Source of the DNA: Aurifilum marmelostoma
Lineage: Eukaryota; Ascomycota; Sordariomycetes; Diaporthales; Cryphonectriaceae
Direction: 5' to 3'
DNA length: 64,000 bases
Assembly (NCBI GenBank): GCA_027559495.1
Contig: JAMXSV010000019.1
Coordinates: 682,001-746,000, forward strand
Shown piece by piece: positions 1-12,332 of the stretch. A program made the position numbers and the translations under genes. The notes beneath the pieces are model-generated. The model searched no databases. It was given only the letters and a program-made list of their open reading frames with translations, and was not told the DNA's origin. Position 1 is the first letter of the stretch, and each line of letters opens with the position of its first letter.

Positions 1-1417
1 TTGAATGCTGATCACGACGGCTGCACGTGAGGGGTCGTCGCATGGCAGGTTCGAAAAGAGAGAAGAGGGAGGGGGAGGAGAGTCAGCCGGGGCCGAGGTG
101 AAGGTGGGTGTGGGCGCCACAGACTCGGATTCGGGGTTTGGGTAGCATCGACTTCCCCTCTTTTGCCAGTCAGGCGTGTCAGGGTTCTACCATACAGAGC
201 AGGAAGAATTGGAGAGAACGGGAAGCCGGCCAAGTTATTGCAGATCGGTCAGCCCGGCCGGAGCAAATCTACGTATCCGGCCTCACCTACCGAATCGAGC
301 TCCGAGCTAGGTAATCTGGCTGCCCTGAATGGTTGAATGCCGGGGCGAGAGGAGTCAACACTTCTTCCAATTGGGGAAGAGGTGTGGTGAGATGGGTGTT
401 GGTGTGTACAATACTTGTGTACATGTGTGTGTAGGGCAGCGTGTACTGTAAGCAAGCCATGGCAGACAGAGTAGGAGGAATAGGTGAGGGGGGTAGCACA
501 AGGGGGGGGTGGTGTGGTAGGGGATGATCGAAGATATTTCCCGACTAGATCTGGTTGTATTTCTCTCCCTGGGCTGCATGTGCATGATTAGGGCGGTGAG
601 ATCATACCGAGTTTTCCAGGCCAACATGTGAAAGTCCCTGTACAAATAGTCAGGATTTTTGATTATTTTTGATTATTTCTTTTGGGAATTGTCTCTCCCT
701 TGGCCCGCCAGGTTGGTCACTGCTGATCATCAACAACCACGACCAACAACCATCTAGCTAGGGCCTGCCAAGGTTCTTGATCACTCGGACAAGTAAAGTT
801 TGCGGGGTAAACCAGGATGAACCACATCTTATGTAGTCATACCATAGTCACTGCGCGGTGCCGTAGTACTGTTGTGGTAGTAGTTTTTCGTATCCATCCA
901 GAATGGGTCGCGTGTGGTGTAAGTCTAGCCACATGGTTGGTGAATCGCCCGCGCGGACGCCGAAGAGACGTTCCTGGAAGGTAAGCCACGCGCGCGGTTC
1001 TTGATTATTCTCTCTCATTCTCTTGCCTCACCTGTCTCGGAATTTTGCCCACAGTAGGCCAAGGTGGCCAGGGCTTACATCAGTCTCTCCTCCAGCTTCC
1101 GATTTTCCTCATCGCGAGGGGGACCCATGGCTGCATGGGCCTCTCCACATCATCGCATCCCGAAGAAAGAAGCTTGTGATACCCACTTCTGCAGAGCAGC
1201 AGTAGTAGCCTGTGGCTGCCCTCCTCCTCGCCCTCCTCCCCCACCTCAACCAGATTGATCCTCTCCCCATGTGATTATCCTGTCCTATCCCATCCTATTC
1301 TACCCTCTCTGCCACCCACCAAGAGATCGTGAAACATTCTCCCCTTTCCCCTGCGTCAACAAACGAGATTAAGCTCGTCCATTCGATATACACATATTAT
1401 CATAGACCACACAAAAG
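1..1417. other. Upstream spacer of the CFEM gene
   Basis: No convincing gene. Open frames here are short, overlap on both strands and show no family features. From about 1200 to 1375 the + strand is strongly pyrimidine-rich, followed by a short AT-rich stretch just before the CFEM start, the usual look of a fungal core promoter and 5' leader. Confidence 0.6.
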
Positions 1418-2161
1418 ATGAAGCTGCCATCTTCATTATTACCGACGTCCCTCGTCGCCGCCATCTTCCTTCATGGCCACCTCGCCCTCGCCCAGAACTG
1501 CGTGGCCACCGCCCTCTCCGTGATTCCCAGCTGCGCCCAGAACTGCATCCTCAACGGCGCCACCTCAGTCGGCTGCGGCGGCACAGACTTTGGCTGCCAG
1601 TGTCAGAAGACGGCCGCCTTGTTTGCTGCTGTGGATGGGTGTGTGGCTTCGGCATGTCCGTCTGCCAGTTTCCAGGCCGTCATTGACGGTGCATCCACGG
1701 GTATGTCTCTGTTTTCTTGCACTCTTCCGTCCGACTAGGGACAAGGAGGAAGAAAGGAAACAAAAAGTCCTCGGCTGACTTGACTTCCTATCCAAGTATG
1801 TGACTGCGCATCACCAGCCGTGCTGGCTGCCGGAACAGCAACCGTGTCAGGCAGCTTAATAGCCGGCACCGTTCCCGCAAGCATCAGCGCTACCGCCACC
1901 GCGGCGACAGCGACGGCAACGACGCTTACGGCCGCCTCCTCCTCTGGCACGGTTCTCACCAGCGGCGTGTCGTCAGCAGGAACGACGGCCACCACTGCCG
2001 GCGGTGCTGGTGGCCAGGGTGGTTGGACCGGGTACAGCAGCGTGGGCACTGTGGTGACGGCTTCTGTGGTCGGCGGTGCGGCGCGGCCTACGGCTCCGGC
2101 GGCGTTGGATGTGGTTCGGTATGTTGTGCCGGTTGTGATTGCTGGTGCTGCTGTGCTGTGA
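1418..2161 (+). CDS. CFEM-domain GPI-anchored cell-surface protein
   Basis: Two exons, 1418-1700 and 1797-2161, give 215 residues; the intron starts GTATGT, ends AAG and has a GGCTGACT branch site. Residues 1-25 are a signal peptide. A complete CFEM module follows: eight cysteines at 39, 43, 53, 60, 62, 75, 80 and 96 with family spacing, and the core TDFGCQC, where Asp57 sits at the position that binds haem iron in characterised fungal CFEM proteins. Cysteines 28 and 98 are extra and flank the module. The remainder is a Ser/Thr/Ala-rich stalk ending in a hydrophobic segment without a basic tail, as in GPI-anchor signals, so the protein is probably held at the plasma membrane or wall. Known roles of the family include haem/iron uptake, adhesion and host interaction; nothing here decides among them. 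Confidence 0.9.
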
Positions 2162-4614
2162 GAGGAGGTCGGAGGGGGTCCTTTTTTTTCTCTTCTAATT
2201 TCATTATCATTCTTCACGACCTGGCAACGATATTATGGGCGGAATGGGAAAAGGGGGGGGCTTTGGGAGCATGAGGACATCACGATCATTATTCATCAAT
2301 GCGGAGAGTCAGAGGGTGAGAAACGCCCATATGGCAAAGGATAACGGGCTTTACGGCCTCAAATTTGGGGAGAGGCATCGAAAAACGATACATGCCGGAG
2401 GAGATACCAACGATAGAAGATGGGGGGAAGAGGGATGCATTCTTAGACGAGTTCGAACGTGGTCCTCGAGGTCCGCGGAGCTCCCACATGTCCGACTGCC
2501 CTGCCAACGCCGCACGCATCACCATGATCCTGTCGACGCCTGATTCGTGCGACAGATACTCGAGAAAGCGAGAATAAGAGCGACGGGTAGGGCTCGAGAA
2601 GAGAGGAAAGAAGAAAACCTGAAGGAGAAGGAAAAGGAGGGACAGCCAACTCATGTCTCGTACGGCAATGGAGCATCTCATTCGACGGCGACGACGTTGA
2701 ATCAGCCCGAAAGGACATGGAAGATAGTGCGGTGTGGGGCAAGATCTTTCCTTATATGCATGGGAGATTTATCCGAGCCCTTGAAGCTCGAACATTAGCA
2801 GATTCTATAATAATTGTAATTCCAAAGAAGGCCTCCGATAGATTTCTGTGCTATTTCGTTGTTTGTTGGCTGCTTTTCGCCGATGTGTGGTTTACCATGC
2901 CAGCTTCCTCCAGGCTTGATCAAGCGTATCATTCTGAAATGCGGCACATCAAAATTGATACTGAAATCAAATTAGCCTTGACTGGCTCTCTGTCCTGATG
3001 GAGATCATCTGGACTCCGGAGAAGTACGATTCCCAGGGGTGCTTCGACTCGTTCAATATCCAAACTGAATCTTTCAAAGCATGTATGAACCTTTCCGCCG
3101 TCATGTCTGTGTTGACCGTGCTGATGCCTCTCATTACCCCCGCCAGTCATCGCGATTTTCCTTTGGCTTCGTAGGCCTTGAGATGTGCATATTACATGGA
3201 TGCAACGACCTGGAACAGCAGCCAAACAGTAGACAGGAAATGCCGTGTTGAATACTCCGATTAGGCGATAGCCCTACAGATTATCACAGTATGTTCGGGT
3301 TTGCTTACCAGCCAGCCATCATGTCTGCAGCATCCTGGGACATGACATCGGAAACTATAGAGGGGCCTCATGATTGAGATATTGTCACGAGGTATACAAT
3401 GAATATAGCTGGTGCTATTCACTAGCGATCGCTTTCGCGCGACAGATGTGATGATATCGATATCGCCAAATATGGGGTAATGTTTGATCTTATGCGCAGT
3501 AGGTGTTTGATTACGGTGATTACTATACGTGTTTCAATTGGTATCGAATAGTCCTTCGTCCGGCATAAGTGAAGATAGCTGCTACACTCCGCCGAGCTGC
3601 TTTGCAAGAGACAACGCACAGATTCAGTGAACGACATCGGAGATTCCATACGAAAATAGCCTATAATCATCCATTTCTGTTTGATGTCCATGTGACGCGG
3701 GTAAATATATAGACGGGAGATATCCATATACACCCATGATGCGGGAGCAAGAGCTCACTCATCTAATAGTCGACAAACAACAGGTCTTGTCTCGCCAAGG
3801 TACAAGGTATGCCTTGCTATATCGCAGATAAGAACTGACCATGAGCTTGACGCGACTCAGGAGTACTATAATTAGTGATCATCAAACTTCATTGTGGTGT
3901 ACTTATATAGATAAGTAGCTTAGACATTTTTGGTGATAAACGTGGAGTGGGCCGTGCTTTATCTTTTGAGGAGGCATCTTTTGGGCAAATACTGGGAAAC
4001 ATAGTGGATTACTATCTCCTCCAAAAAGAGGCAAGCCTCAAAACATGGGTCATGAGTATGATCTGTTTGGATGAAGGCCAGATACGCAAGAGAAGAATTG
4101 CCCGTGCAACTTTGGTTGCTATCGTATCAAGATAGGTAAATCGACAAGATGCCAGAAGTGGGTGTCGATCAGAGATAGTGCATTTGAAGATCGGAAGATC
4201 ATCTCTGCTTTTATCTTTGCACTTTTCGAATTCTCTTGGGGTTGATTGGTGGAGACGTTTTGAAGATCAAGACTAGATTGGATTGTTATTTGTATGTGAA
4301 GCTAGACGCGATACTGACCGCTGAAACCTACATCCAAGGCGAAACCTCGAAAGAAACCTCGTAAGAAACCTAATATCGCTGGAGAGAAATAAGAAAAGCA
4401 ACACGCTTCAGTCTGTTCAAGAATGAAAAAAATAAAAATAAAAAATAAAGAAATAGTCGTTCAGGTCGTAAAATTCCCAAGCTCCTCTTACACCCCAACA
4501 TGTCATTGTTCTCTCTTCTCAAATGATGATCAATCTCGACGATCTTCCCTCATCTCGTGAACTATTCTCTGTCCCTCGCCATGAAGTAGTCCATCGAATG
4601 CATATCGCTTGGAA
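2162..4614. other. Spacer, no supported gene
   Basis: Convergent space between the CFEM gene and the oxygenase gene. Open frames up to 130 codons occur on both strands around 2235-2800 but they overlap one another and have no recognisable domain or splice pattern. The 2900-4450 part is AT-richer. An A-rich stretch near 4424-4452 lies close to the 3' end of the oxygenase transcript. Confidence 0.55.
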
Positions 4615-5147
4615 TCAAACAATCCCAACAGCGACCTTGTCCTCGTCCACCATCTCACAGTTCATATGCTCGAGAAAGCGCTGCTGCTCCTGAAGAAACG
4701 CCTTGAGCTTGCGGGTCGAGACACCGCGGCCCGCGGCGCGGGACTCGCGGATCTGCTTGAGCTCGGCGCGGATGCGCTCCTCGAGTATCTCGAGGCGGTA
4801 CTCACTGAACTGGGAGTAAAGCTCCTTGAGGTCCGAGATGCCGCGGACAGTGGTGAGGCAGGTGTCATCCTTGATGAGAGGGTTCTTGGGGCGGAAAGAT
4901 GTGACCACTGAGGAAGCGAGAGAAGTGATGTTAGTAAGGATGTTTTCTTGTGATAGTGTGTGTGTGTATTTTTGCATGTGTGTTACGTTGAATCACTTAC
5001 TGCTGATACGCTCGAGACCACCCAGGGCGCGAAGGGCTTGATGCTCGATGTATCTGCCTTGGAGGACGACGGCGCAACCCTGCGTACATGAAGAAGAAGC
5101 TTCCCATTAGCATATTGCCGCGCCCGCATGGACGCAAGTGGGTCAAG

Positions 5148-5211
<64 letters not shown>

Positions 5212-6235
5212 TGTGTAAGAGAGAGGGAGAGAGAGTGTGTGTGTGTTATATCGAGAGCATTTGTAGCTTCTGCTAATCTTTGAAGAGATATTGTTGCACG
5301 TTGATGTTCTCGATGTTTATCATAAAAGAAGCTTCCACAAGTATGAGATGAATCATACCATTTGAGGTCCTCGGACCTTCATGATCTCGCCGGTGCCCGT
5401 GCGGAGGGCCGTCTCGCCGCCGATCATCTGGGTGCAGTCGGAGAGCATGGTGACGCAGACAAAGGGGTAGCTGTCGGTGTGCCAGCCCACGATAGGGTCC
5501 TTGTCTTCGTCGCTCTTGCCGGCATCTTGCTGGTACGCCCGCAGCTCCTCGTTCATCTGCTCGGGCGACTGCACCGAGAGGTTGATGTGAGCGATCTCGA
5601 AGTCCATGGCGGGGGTCAGTTCGACGCCCGCGATGCTCGAGACGATACGCAGGACCTCGGGGTTCTTCCACGCATCATAGACAAAGGGGGCGTATCTATA
5701 GTGTAAAAGGTTATTGTCAGACTTGCCATTTGATAACAGCTCAGTCGATGTGGTACACGTATATAGAGATGTATATGATTATGGTCTGTGCCTTTAAGGA
5801 GAGGGCCTTTCAAGAAGGTAGTGGAGTGATGGAATCTCAAAGATAGAGGAGGGAAGGGAGGCTGTTCTCCACTTACTTGTTGGCATAACCCCGAAGCTGA
5901 CAGTGAGAAAGGTTGCTAGAGACGCTGCAGTTGTCGATGACCTCCTTCCTCAGGATCTCTTCACGAAACCTCATGATGGCTTCTTGTGTGAAGAGAGAAA
6001 AGGGCTCAGAGACGGCAACAGGCGACACGCCGTGCTTGTCGCCAAAGCCAAGCTCCTCCATGGTGTGGATCTTGGACGGAGGAGAGAATTGGAGGTGCTT
6101 CTCGGGGTTGAAGCTCTCCTTGGCCAGGGCAGGCTGGGTGGGCTGGACCATGGGCTCGACGACGTTGGGCGTCGAGGTCCAGCCCATACTGGGCTTCCTG
6201 CCGAAGTTGGGAGCAAACACTTCTGCGGCAGCCAT
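4615..6235 (-). CDS. 2-oxoglutarate/Fe(II)-dependent oxygenase family protein
   Basis: Four exons (6235-5877, 5695-5359, 5079-5001, 4907-4615; all junctions keep phase) encode 355 residues. The double-stranded beta-helix iron site is visible: His192 and Asp194 in GWHTDSYPF, and distal His245 in YIEHQALR, with Arg249 placed to bind the 2-oxoglutarate carboxylate. A conserved-looking C-terminal part (SFRPKNPLIKDD, then a helical charged tail) follows. No signal peptide, so probably cytosolic. Similar single-domain proteins are common in filamentous fungi but I do not recognise a characterised member, so the substrate is unknown. I start at MAAAEVF because the ATG has a good context; the frame stays open further upstream through a His-run that looks like leader. 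The second intron (5080-5358) is long and holds a TA/TG microsatellite. The gene stands alone. Confidence 0.85.
5148..5216. repeat. Compound (TA)n(TG)n microsatellite in an intron
   Basis: About ten TA units run directly into about twenty TG units, then an imperfect TG/GA-rich tail. It lies inside the second intron of the 2-oxoglutarate oxygenase gene on the opposite strand, so the transcript carries CA then TA repeats. Confidence 0.95.
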
Positions 6236-7857
6236 GATGTTATGATGATGATGATGGTGTAAAAAGGGAGATGGAGAAGAAGACGATGAGATATAGATGA
6301 TGGCCTTGTTATAGAAGTCAAAGTGTGTAGCCAAAAGTCTCAAAAAAGAGGCATGTATATTATACTGATAACGAGTTTCTATCTGTGACCCAAGCGGTAG
6401 GGGAATGGTTGATGATTGTGTGGATGATCTCGAGATGGAGAGAAAAGAATCAAGAGACTTGATGTTCTCAGCAGGGTTGAGGTTTCGTAGAAAGGGGAAT
6501 TGCGGCCATCTTTATACCTATGACGGACCATATCCAAGACGGACCTTATCATCATCGGTATACAGTGCACTGGACGGTCCTCCTCGAAGCCACCGGTACG
6601 TATCGTGTATGTATCGGAGGACGACACAAGACCTCATTGGGTGGCGCAGTGATAAGCGGGCGCCGTCACCATCGCGATGCGGACCCCAGGCGCCCTTCCT
6701 TGCTGGCTTGTGTGCGAAGCAACGGCAGCTCGTACCCGCGTCTGCCTGCCCTGTCTGCCTGCCCTTGGAGAGAGGGAAGGAGGGAGAGGAACGGAGGGGG
6801 GAGAGACAAAGATGGCCAGGTGGTCCACAACGGGGTGGACAAACAGCCCGTGAGTAGTATCCAGCCCGCCCTGGAGGGGTGCTGGGTCCAGATAAGTGAG
6901 TACCACAAAGTTGTTCGCTGGGCAGGCCTCCTTGGCCGCAGATGGGAGGAGCCTAGCCTGAAACCCGCCCTCAATTATCTGTCTGCTATGTTGTTCACTT
7001 ATCTGGAAATTACCTGTGACGTGTCAGCTTCAATAGAGAAGGAGGAGGACGAGCATATCAGCATGGTTCCAGGTGGAAAACTCATCATGAACAAGTCCTC
7101 AAGAGCAAGATGTCGTCACAATGCCGACAAACATTCAAGACCAGCGTCTCGTCATAATGAGTTCACACGAAACACTCTAATCAACCTCCTCCTCTCGACA
7201 ACCCCAGAGCATCAGATGGAGGGGCAAGGATAGCTTGGCGGCCCAGACGGCTTGATCAAGATAGTACCAACTTAGCCACTCTCCAGGGAAGAAACGAGGC
7301 GAGGCAACGGGGACCCTGGACCGTTATTGAGAGACAATCAATCAATCAGACAAGTTCCATTGTTGAGTGCACGATAGGTAAAAGGTCGCAGGCGAGTCGA
7401 GTGGTTGGGCTCGAACGACGATAAGCACTGTTCCCGTCCCTTCTTGCGCGAGCCCAATACTGTATAGGCTATGTGGGGAGAGAGCTAGTATCACCGAGAA
7501 CGGACGCACCAAGATTTGGAGTGATCAGCTCCATGACGACGATCGAGAGCCGAATGGACACCTAGAATTTGCCCTCCCCTCGCCTTCCTCCCTCTTGTAT
7601 GGTGCTGCCAGATTTTGGGTTTGTTGGAATGGGAAGTCGTGTGAATGGCGGGCAAATTCATGTGCGTAGGTAGGAAGAAGAATCGAAGAAAATGAAAGGG
7701 GAGAGAAGAAGAGAGATAGTGGATGAGAAGGTGGATGTTGATGTTTAGTTTTGAGGACGACGATGTTTCAAGAGACTAAAATAATGAGCCGGAGATATAT
7801 CAAAGGCAAGTAAGGATGACGTCTCGGCGATGACTCGGGAGTTGTGTTTGTGTGCGG

Positions 7858-7880
7858 TGTGTGTGTGTGTGTGTGTGTGC
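7858..7880. repeat. (GT)n microsatellite
   Basis: Eleven or so GT units in the large spacer, preceded by an imperfect TGTG-rich lead-in. Confidence 0.85.
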
Positions 7881-9141
7881 AGCGTATAAAAGAAAGGGGG
7901 TGGGCCACCCGGCAACTAAGAAAGCAAGACTTACACGGGACGATGATAAAGTCTAGCGCTGTGCAAAGACAGCAGCAGCTCTAGGCGAGCCTCGTGGCAA
8001 AGACGACGTTGGAATCGTGCACGTGATAAGGAATAGACAGAGAGAGAGTATAGGAGAGGGCGGGAAGGGACGAGAGCCTTCTCCGTAGGCCGACGTCGTC
8101 TGGAGGGAGATCTCTCTCAGCGGATCGGTCCAGAACACCCCTCGGCCTCTGCATCATCGTCTGTCCCTGGCTTCTCGCCTCTCTCCCTCCTCTCTCCCTT
8201 CTCCCTTCTTCGTCCATCCATGCATGCATGCCTAGTGTGTGTCTGCTGTCCCTCCACCCCTGACATTTCCTTGGTCTCCTCTTGGTCACTCAGCAAGATG
8301 TCAGTGCATTAGCTGCATGCACTACCACGTCGTGACAACTCATGATAAGCCAGCACGGATAAGTATATCTCCGTTAACGGAGGGTAGTCCCGAAGTTCTG
8401 TAGCACTTTCTCGGTAGATCCCCCTGGATTGCACTCTGTTTTATTGGTTTTCTCCTCGGAAAGGAGTTGTTTGGCCGGGAACCAGCCCTGATTTGTGACT
8501 TGGTCTCTTGCGTGTGGTGGTACTATAACCTATGTTGTCACCAGCCATCCATTCAATCAAGCAGCATCCACCGTTCCGCCCGCCTTCTCCACAGATCGTT
8601 TGCCCGCAAACCTTATCCGCTACAGCCAGCAGCCTCCTTATGGTAGAGTGGTAGGGGCCAGGGGGCCGAAGGCAAAAGGAAACTAATCTTGGTCTCTGCC
8701 GCGGTGCGTGGCCACTATCAGCCTGTCGCTTCAGCTTTCCCTCCCGGAGCACGACGCCTCCTCCCTCCTCCTCCTCTCGGGGACCCACTTTAAGGGATAT
8801 CAAGCCAATTCTCCAACCCAACCATTCTTGAACACGACATCCCCCTCACACGTCTCGCTGCCGTTCCAGCCGGTGAGGGCGCTTCTTTCTTCGTTCTTCT
8901 CCATCATATGTGGAGACTATCCTGGATACAGGCGCCCATCTTTTATTTAGTTTTCAGCAGCAACTATCTTCGGGAGCGAGCCGGATTTCATCCTGATTAC
9001 CACCAACCTACCACATCATTCCACACCATTACCGATGCAGGTAAGCAAGGCCAGCACAACTAAGTAGACCAGTGCCCCAAGTGTTCCATCACATCAGGAG
9101 CGGGTCGTCCTCCTTCTTTTCATGTCTTATTCTGTCATCTC

Positions 9142-9166
9142 TTTTTTTTTTTTTTTTTTTTTTTTT
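9142..9166. repeat. T25 homopolymer
   Basis: Uninterrupted run of 25 T, about 100 bases downstream of the isolated donor-like site at 9041. On the + strand it could serve as a polypyrimidine tract or simply be a slippage repeat. Confidence 0.9.
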
Positions 9167-12100
9167 GTTTCCGGCTGGGGGCTATTCCGTTGGCAGGCAG
9201 ATTGCCACGGAGCCGCCTCAACCCTGGCTCTCGCAGTATAAGGCTCGGCTGCTTGGACTTTATCTTTTTACTTTTCTATCTTTTTTGTGACTTGGCTCAC
9301 GCTTGAGTCAAGCGTAGCATCGTCCCCTCCCTCCTTCGCTTCCCTTCCTATCATGGCATCGTGTTGGTTATGCTCTCTCTGGTAATATTCTCCATCATAG
9401 CTGCATGTCAACCTCTCCTCTCCCCCAGGGAGCAATGGAAGGTCACCTGTCACCTTCACATAATAAATAAGGATTCAGCACCATACGTGATAGTAGACCC
9501 CTGGTCTCCTAGGTGCCCCCTTCCTTTGTCTAGACCAGTCCAGAAGGTCGAAGCACAAGACGGTGAGTCCAGTCCCGGGATCCTGTAATGTGAACCGTGT
9601 CACAAGCTCCAGCCAACCGCTCAATCTTTGACGTAATATGTACGCCCTGCGTTGGGGGAGCTCCGAGGACCGTGAGGGGATGACCAAGAAAAAACAATCA
9701 ATGATCACAACAAGCTTACCTGCATGGAGCTGGAATACGCTGTGCAACAAACACACAAGGGAGGGAGGAGGGGGGGCCCAGAAAAGGACCAAAATGTCCG
9801 TCCGGTGTAGTATAAGTGCTATACCAACTGCAGCCTGGCCCTTCCACCAAGTGCAAACTGAGTTATCTCACCACTGTATACTCGAGCTGGGGAAGAGGGA
9901 GGAGGACCCACTTGCAAGACCAGTCCAAGAGAGTCTGGTGACCGTCCGGCCAATCACGACACTGTAGTATCAGCTCTTTGTGTGGTTGGCCCAGCGCGCA
10001 GCCACAAGAGGAGACCCCGGACTTGGGCGATACACGATAAGTATCGTGAGTGTGGAGGGCGAGGAAGAAGGAGGAGGGGGAGGGGAGGAGCCCAGACCAG
10101 CCCAACCCAGCCCGTACGGACGTCTGTCCACCGATTGTTCCTTTTCTGTTGCGGAAGGGCCCGACCCTCGATGGGACCACATTGCGTACCCATCCCAACC
10201 ACCTGATGAGAAGAGATTAAGCAATGTGTTCGTGTGACACTTTGCTTAAGATATGATCCAGGAAGTGATTTGATTACTTGTGTCGAGCTCTCACAGCGAA
10301 GGAAGGTCAGATCTTGATTTATTCCTTAGCTGGACCGTTTCCGGTAGTATCGAGAGGCGTCAACATAAAAAGTGGTGTATATCACTTTCATAATTTTGTC
10401 ATTCCAAATCTTCCAGTATGTTGAACATGATCTAACATTAACCGGTCTTCCAACGTAGAGTCTCATCAAACGAAGCATTGCTTAGAAATACCCGATAATA
10501 CATTATAATCAACATCATTATGAACCATTAATCTTCTGAAGCAACACTAGGCCCGTCATGTCCGTTCCTGATACACTCTCACCCCAGCTAAACCACCCCC
10601 CGCCCCGCTCTGTCCATATCCAGACGAAGCACCGGAGAGTTCTTTGTCGGCCTCAAGCCCATACACATGAAGCTATCGTGAATTGTGATGGCAAGGGCTC
10701 GACCGACCCCATAGTTCCCCGCTGGCGAAGGGTCACGTCTTCGCGGCGCCCCCACCCCGAGCAAATAGGCCCAAGTCTCACCGCAAGAGAGCGGCACAGG
10801 TCTCGGATACCGCGTTTGCCGCGTTCAGCAGCCCATTCAAGAGTGTGGTTGTTGATCATGCATCCAAAAAAAAAAAATCCACAGTGTCTATCTCTCTCGG
10901 CGAAGCTTACATCAGGCGTGGTGGTAAAGGTAGATAGGCAAGTAAGTGGGAAAGCGGGTTCAACGACAAGCAGGATGGAAGAAAGTTTGTCCCTATGGTC
11001 TCCTGGGTGAAGCTGGAGCGAAATATGTGCACATGGTCTTCCTTTCATGACTTTCGAGACAGACGAGAGCGAAAGGATGTGGCTGTACAGTCACCAAAGC
11101 GATGGACCGTGCAGCAGACTCCTGCCTCCACGTATCTTGGTAGGGTTCAAGAGCCTGCACAAGTGGAAGGATACTCGGATAACATATTTAGATGCGTTGC
11201 CGGCAGTGATCTTATGACCCACAATAGTCTTACTGAAATTGGTCGATGTGGATGACCCGTGGAGGTAGTCCAAAGACAACGGCACCTCGTTTCTATTCGA
11301 ATAGATGAAACCTAGCCGTTGCTTTGTAGACTTGTTCCAATGGATAGATGCTGTGGAGGCCCCTTGTTTCCCTCTGTCACTCTCTAGTCACTGTACATTC
11401 AAATTTATACGAATCTTGTTTCCGTCACTGAGCTCCTGAACCATCGCAACATAGGGGAGCGGGGAGGAGAGAAGGACGCTTACAAACAGAACCTCTTTTC
11501 TGCGCCGATTCTCTCTTCTCCTCAACTATTCCCCAATTCTCAGACTTTTCATTCCCTCCCAAAACCCCAGTCTTACTTTACTGGGGCTATCAAGTGAACG
11601 TCCAAAAGCCAGCCAAAGCGTCGCTCAGTCACGGTCCCAGAAATCCAAAGAGCAAAAGTAACCGAAAGACAGACAATGCACCATCACAGCCTAGTTGCTT
11701 TCGCACCACGAAGAATGGCAGTAGATAAACTTGAGCTGATTATGACTCAGGCCACCTGGAATTGAATGTCTACGACGGAGATCCGCATCGTCCGCCGCTT
11801 TCGACCGTGTGCTGATTTCAGCAGCGTCGCATCCACCATCAACGCCTTACTCTGATCAGGTCGTGATGCTGATTTATTTGATCGTCCTGCCGATATATTA
11901 CCATGTCATGAACTTTCGATAATATTATTTCTGTTCTCATATGAAATGGATCATTCACAGGCATCTGATTAACCAGTCAACACCAGCATACGCCAGCCTG
12001 ATAAATGTTATGACGAACCATTGAGGACCGATAACCAGATTTCTCTGATTTTATTTTCTTATTTCCGTCCATGCTAGTAGTACCTGAACCTTGATATCCT

Positions 12101-12332
12101 CTCTCCACCAGAGGAAGCTCAATTTGCTCCCTTTTAAGTCTAGCTGTACCTCTAAATCTAACCATGCAATGAAGAAGATGCCATGACCAAAGCGCCGGCA
12201 CACAGATACCGTTTTGCCCTCAGCTAGGAAGATGTAGGAGACATGGTATGACTGGTCCATACACACACAATCGAAGAAGGAGAAAACGGAGATCGCTGTC
12301 TTTACCCACACTATCGTATTTCGAGTTTCCAT

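Larger units (their letters stand above)
6236..12332. other. Six-kilobase spacer without a supported gene
   Basis: This is the shared upstream/downstream space of two minus-strand genes. It holds many pyrimidine-rich tracts (for example 8160-8225 and 8735-8785), a GT repeat near 7858-7880 and a T25 run at 9142-9166. The longest open frame (6520-7233, +, 237 codons) has no domain and no coding-like composition. At 9035 an ATG is followed after one codon by a strong donor (CAG|GTAAGC), which could mark a spliced non-coding or leader transcript, but I find no matching coding exon. From about 10200 to 12300 the DNA becomes AT-richer. Confidence 0.5.

Noticed and set aside
6520..7233. 237-codon open frame on the + strand
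   Set aside because: No recognisable domain, no supporting splice sites, overlapped by frames on the other strand.
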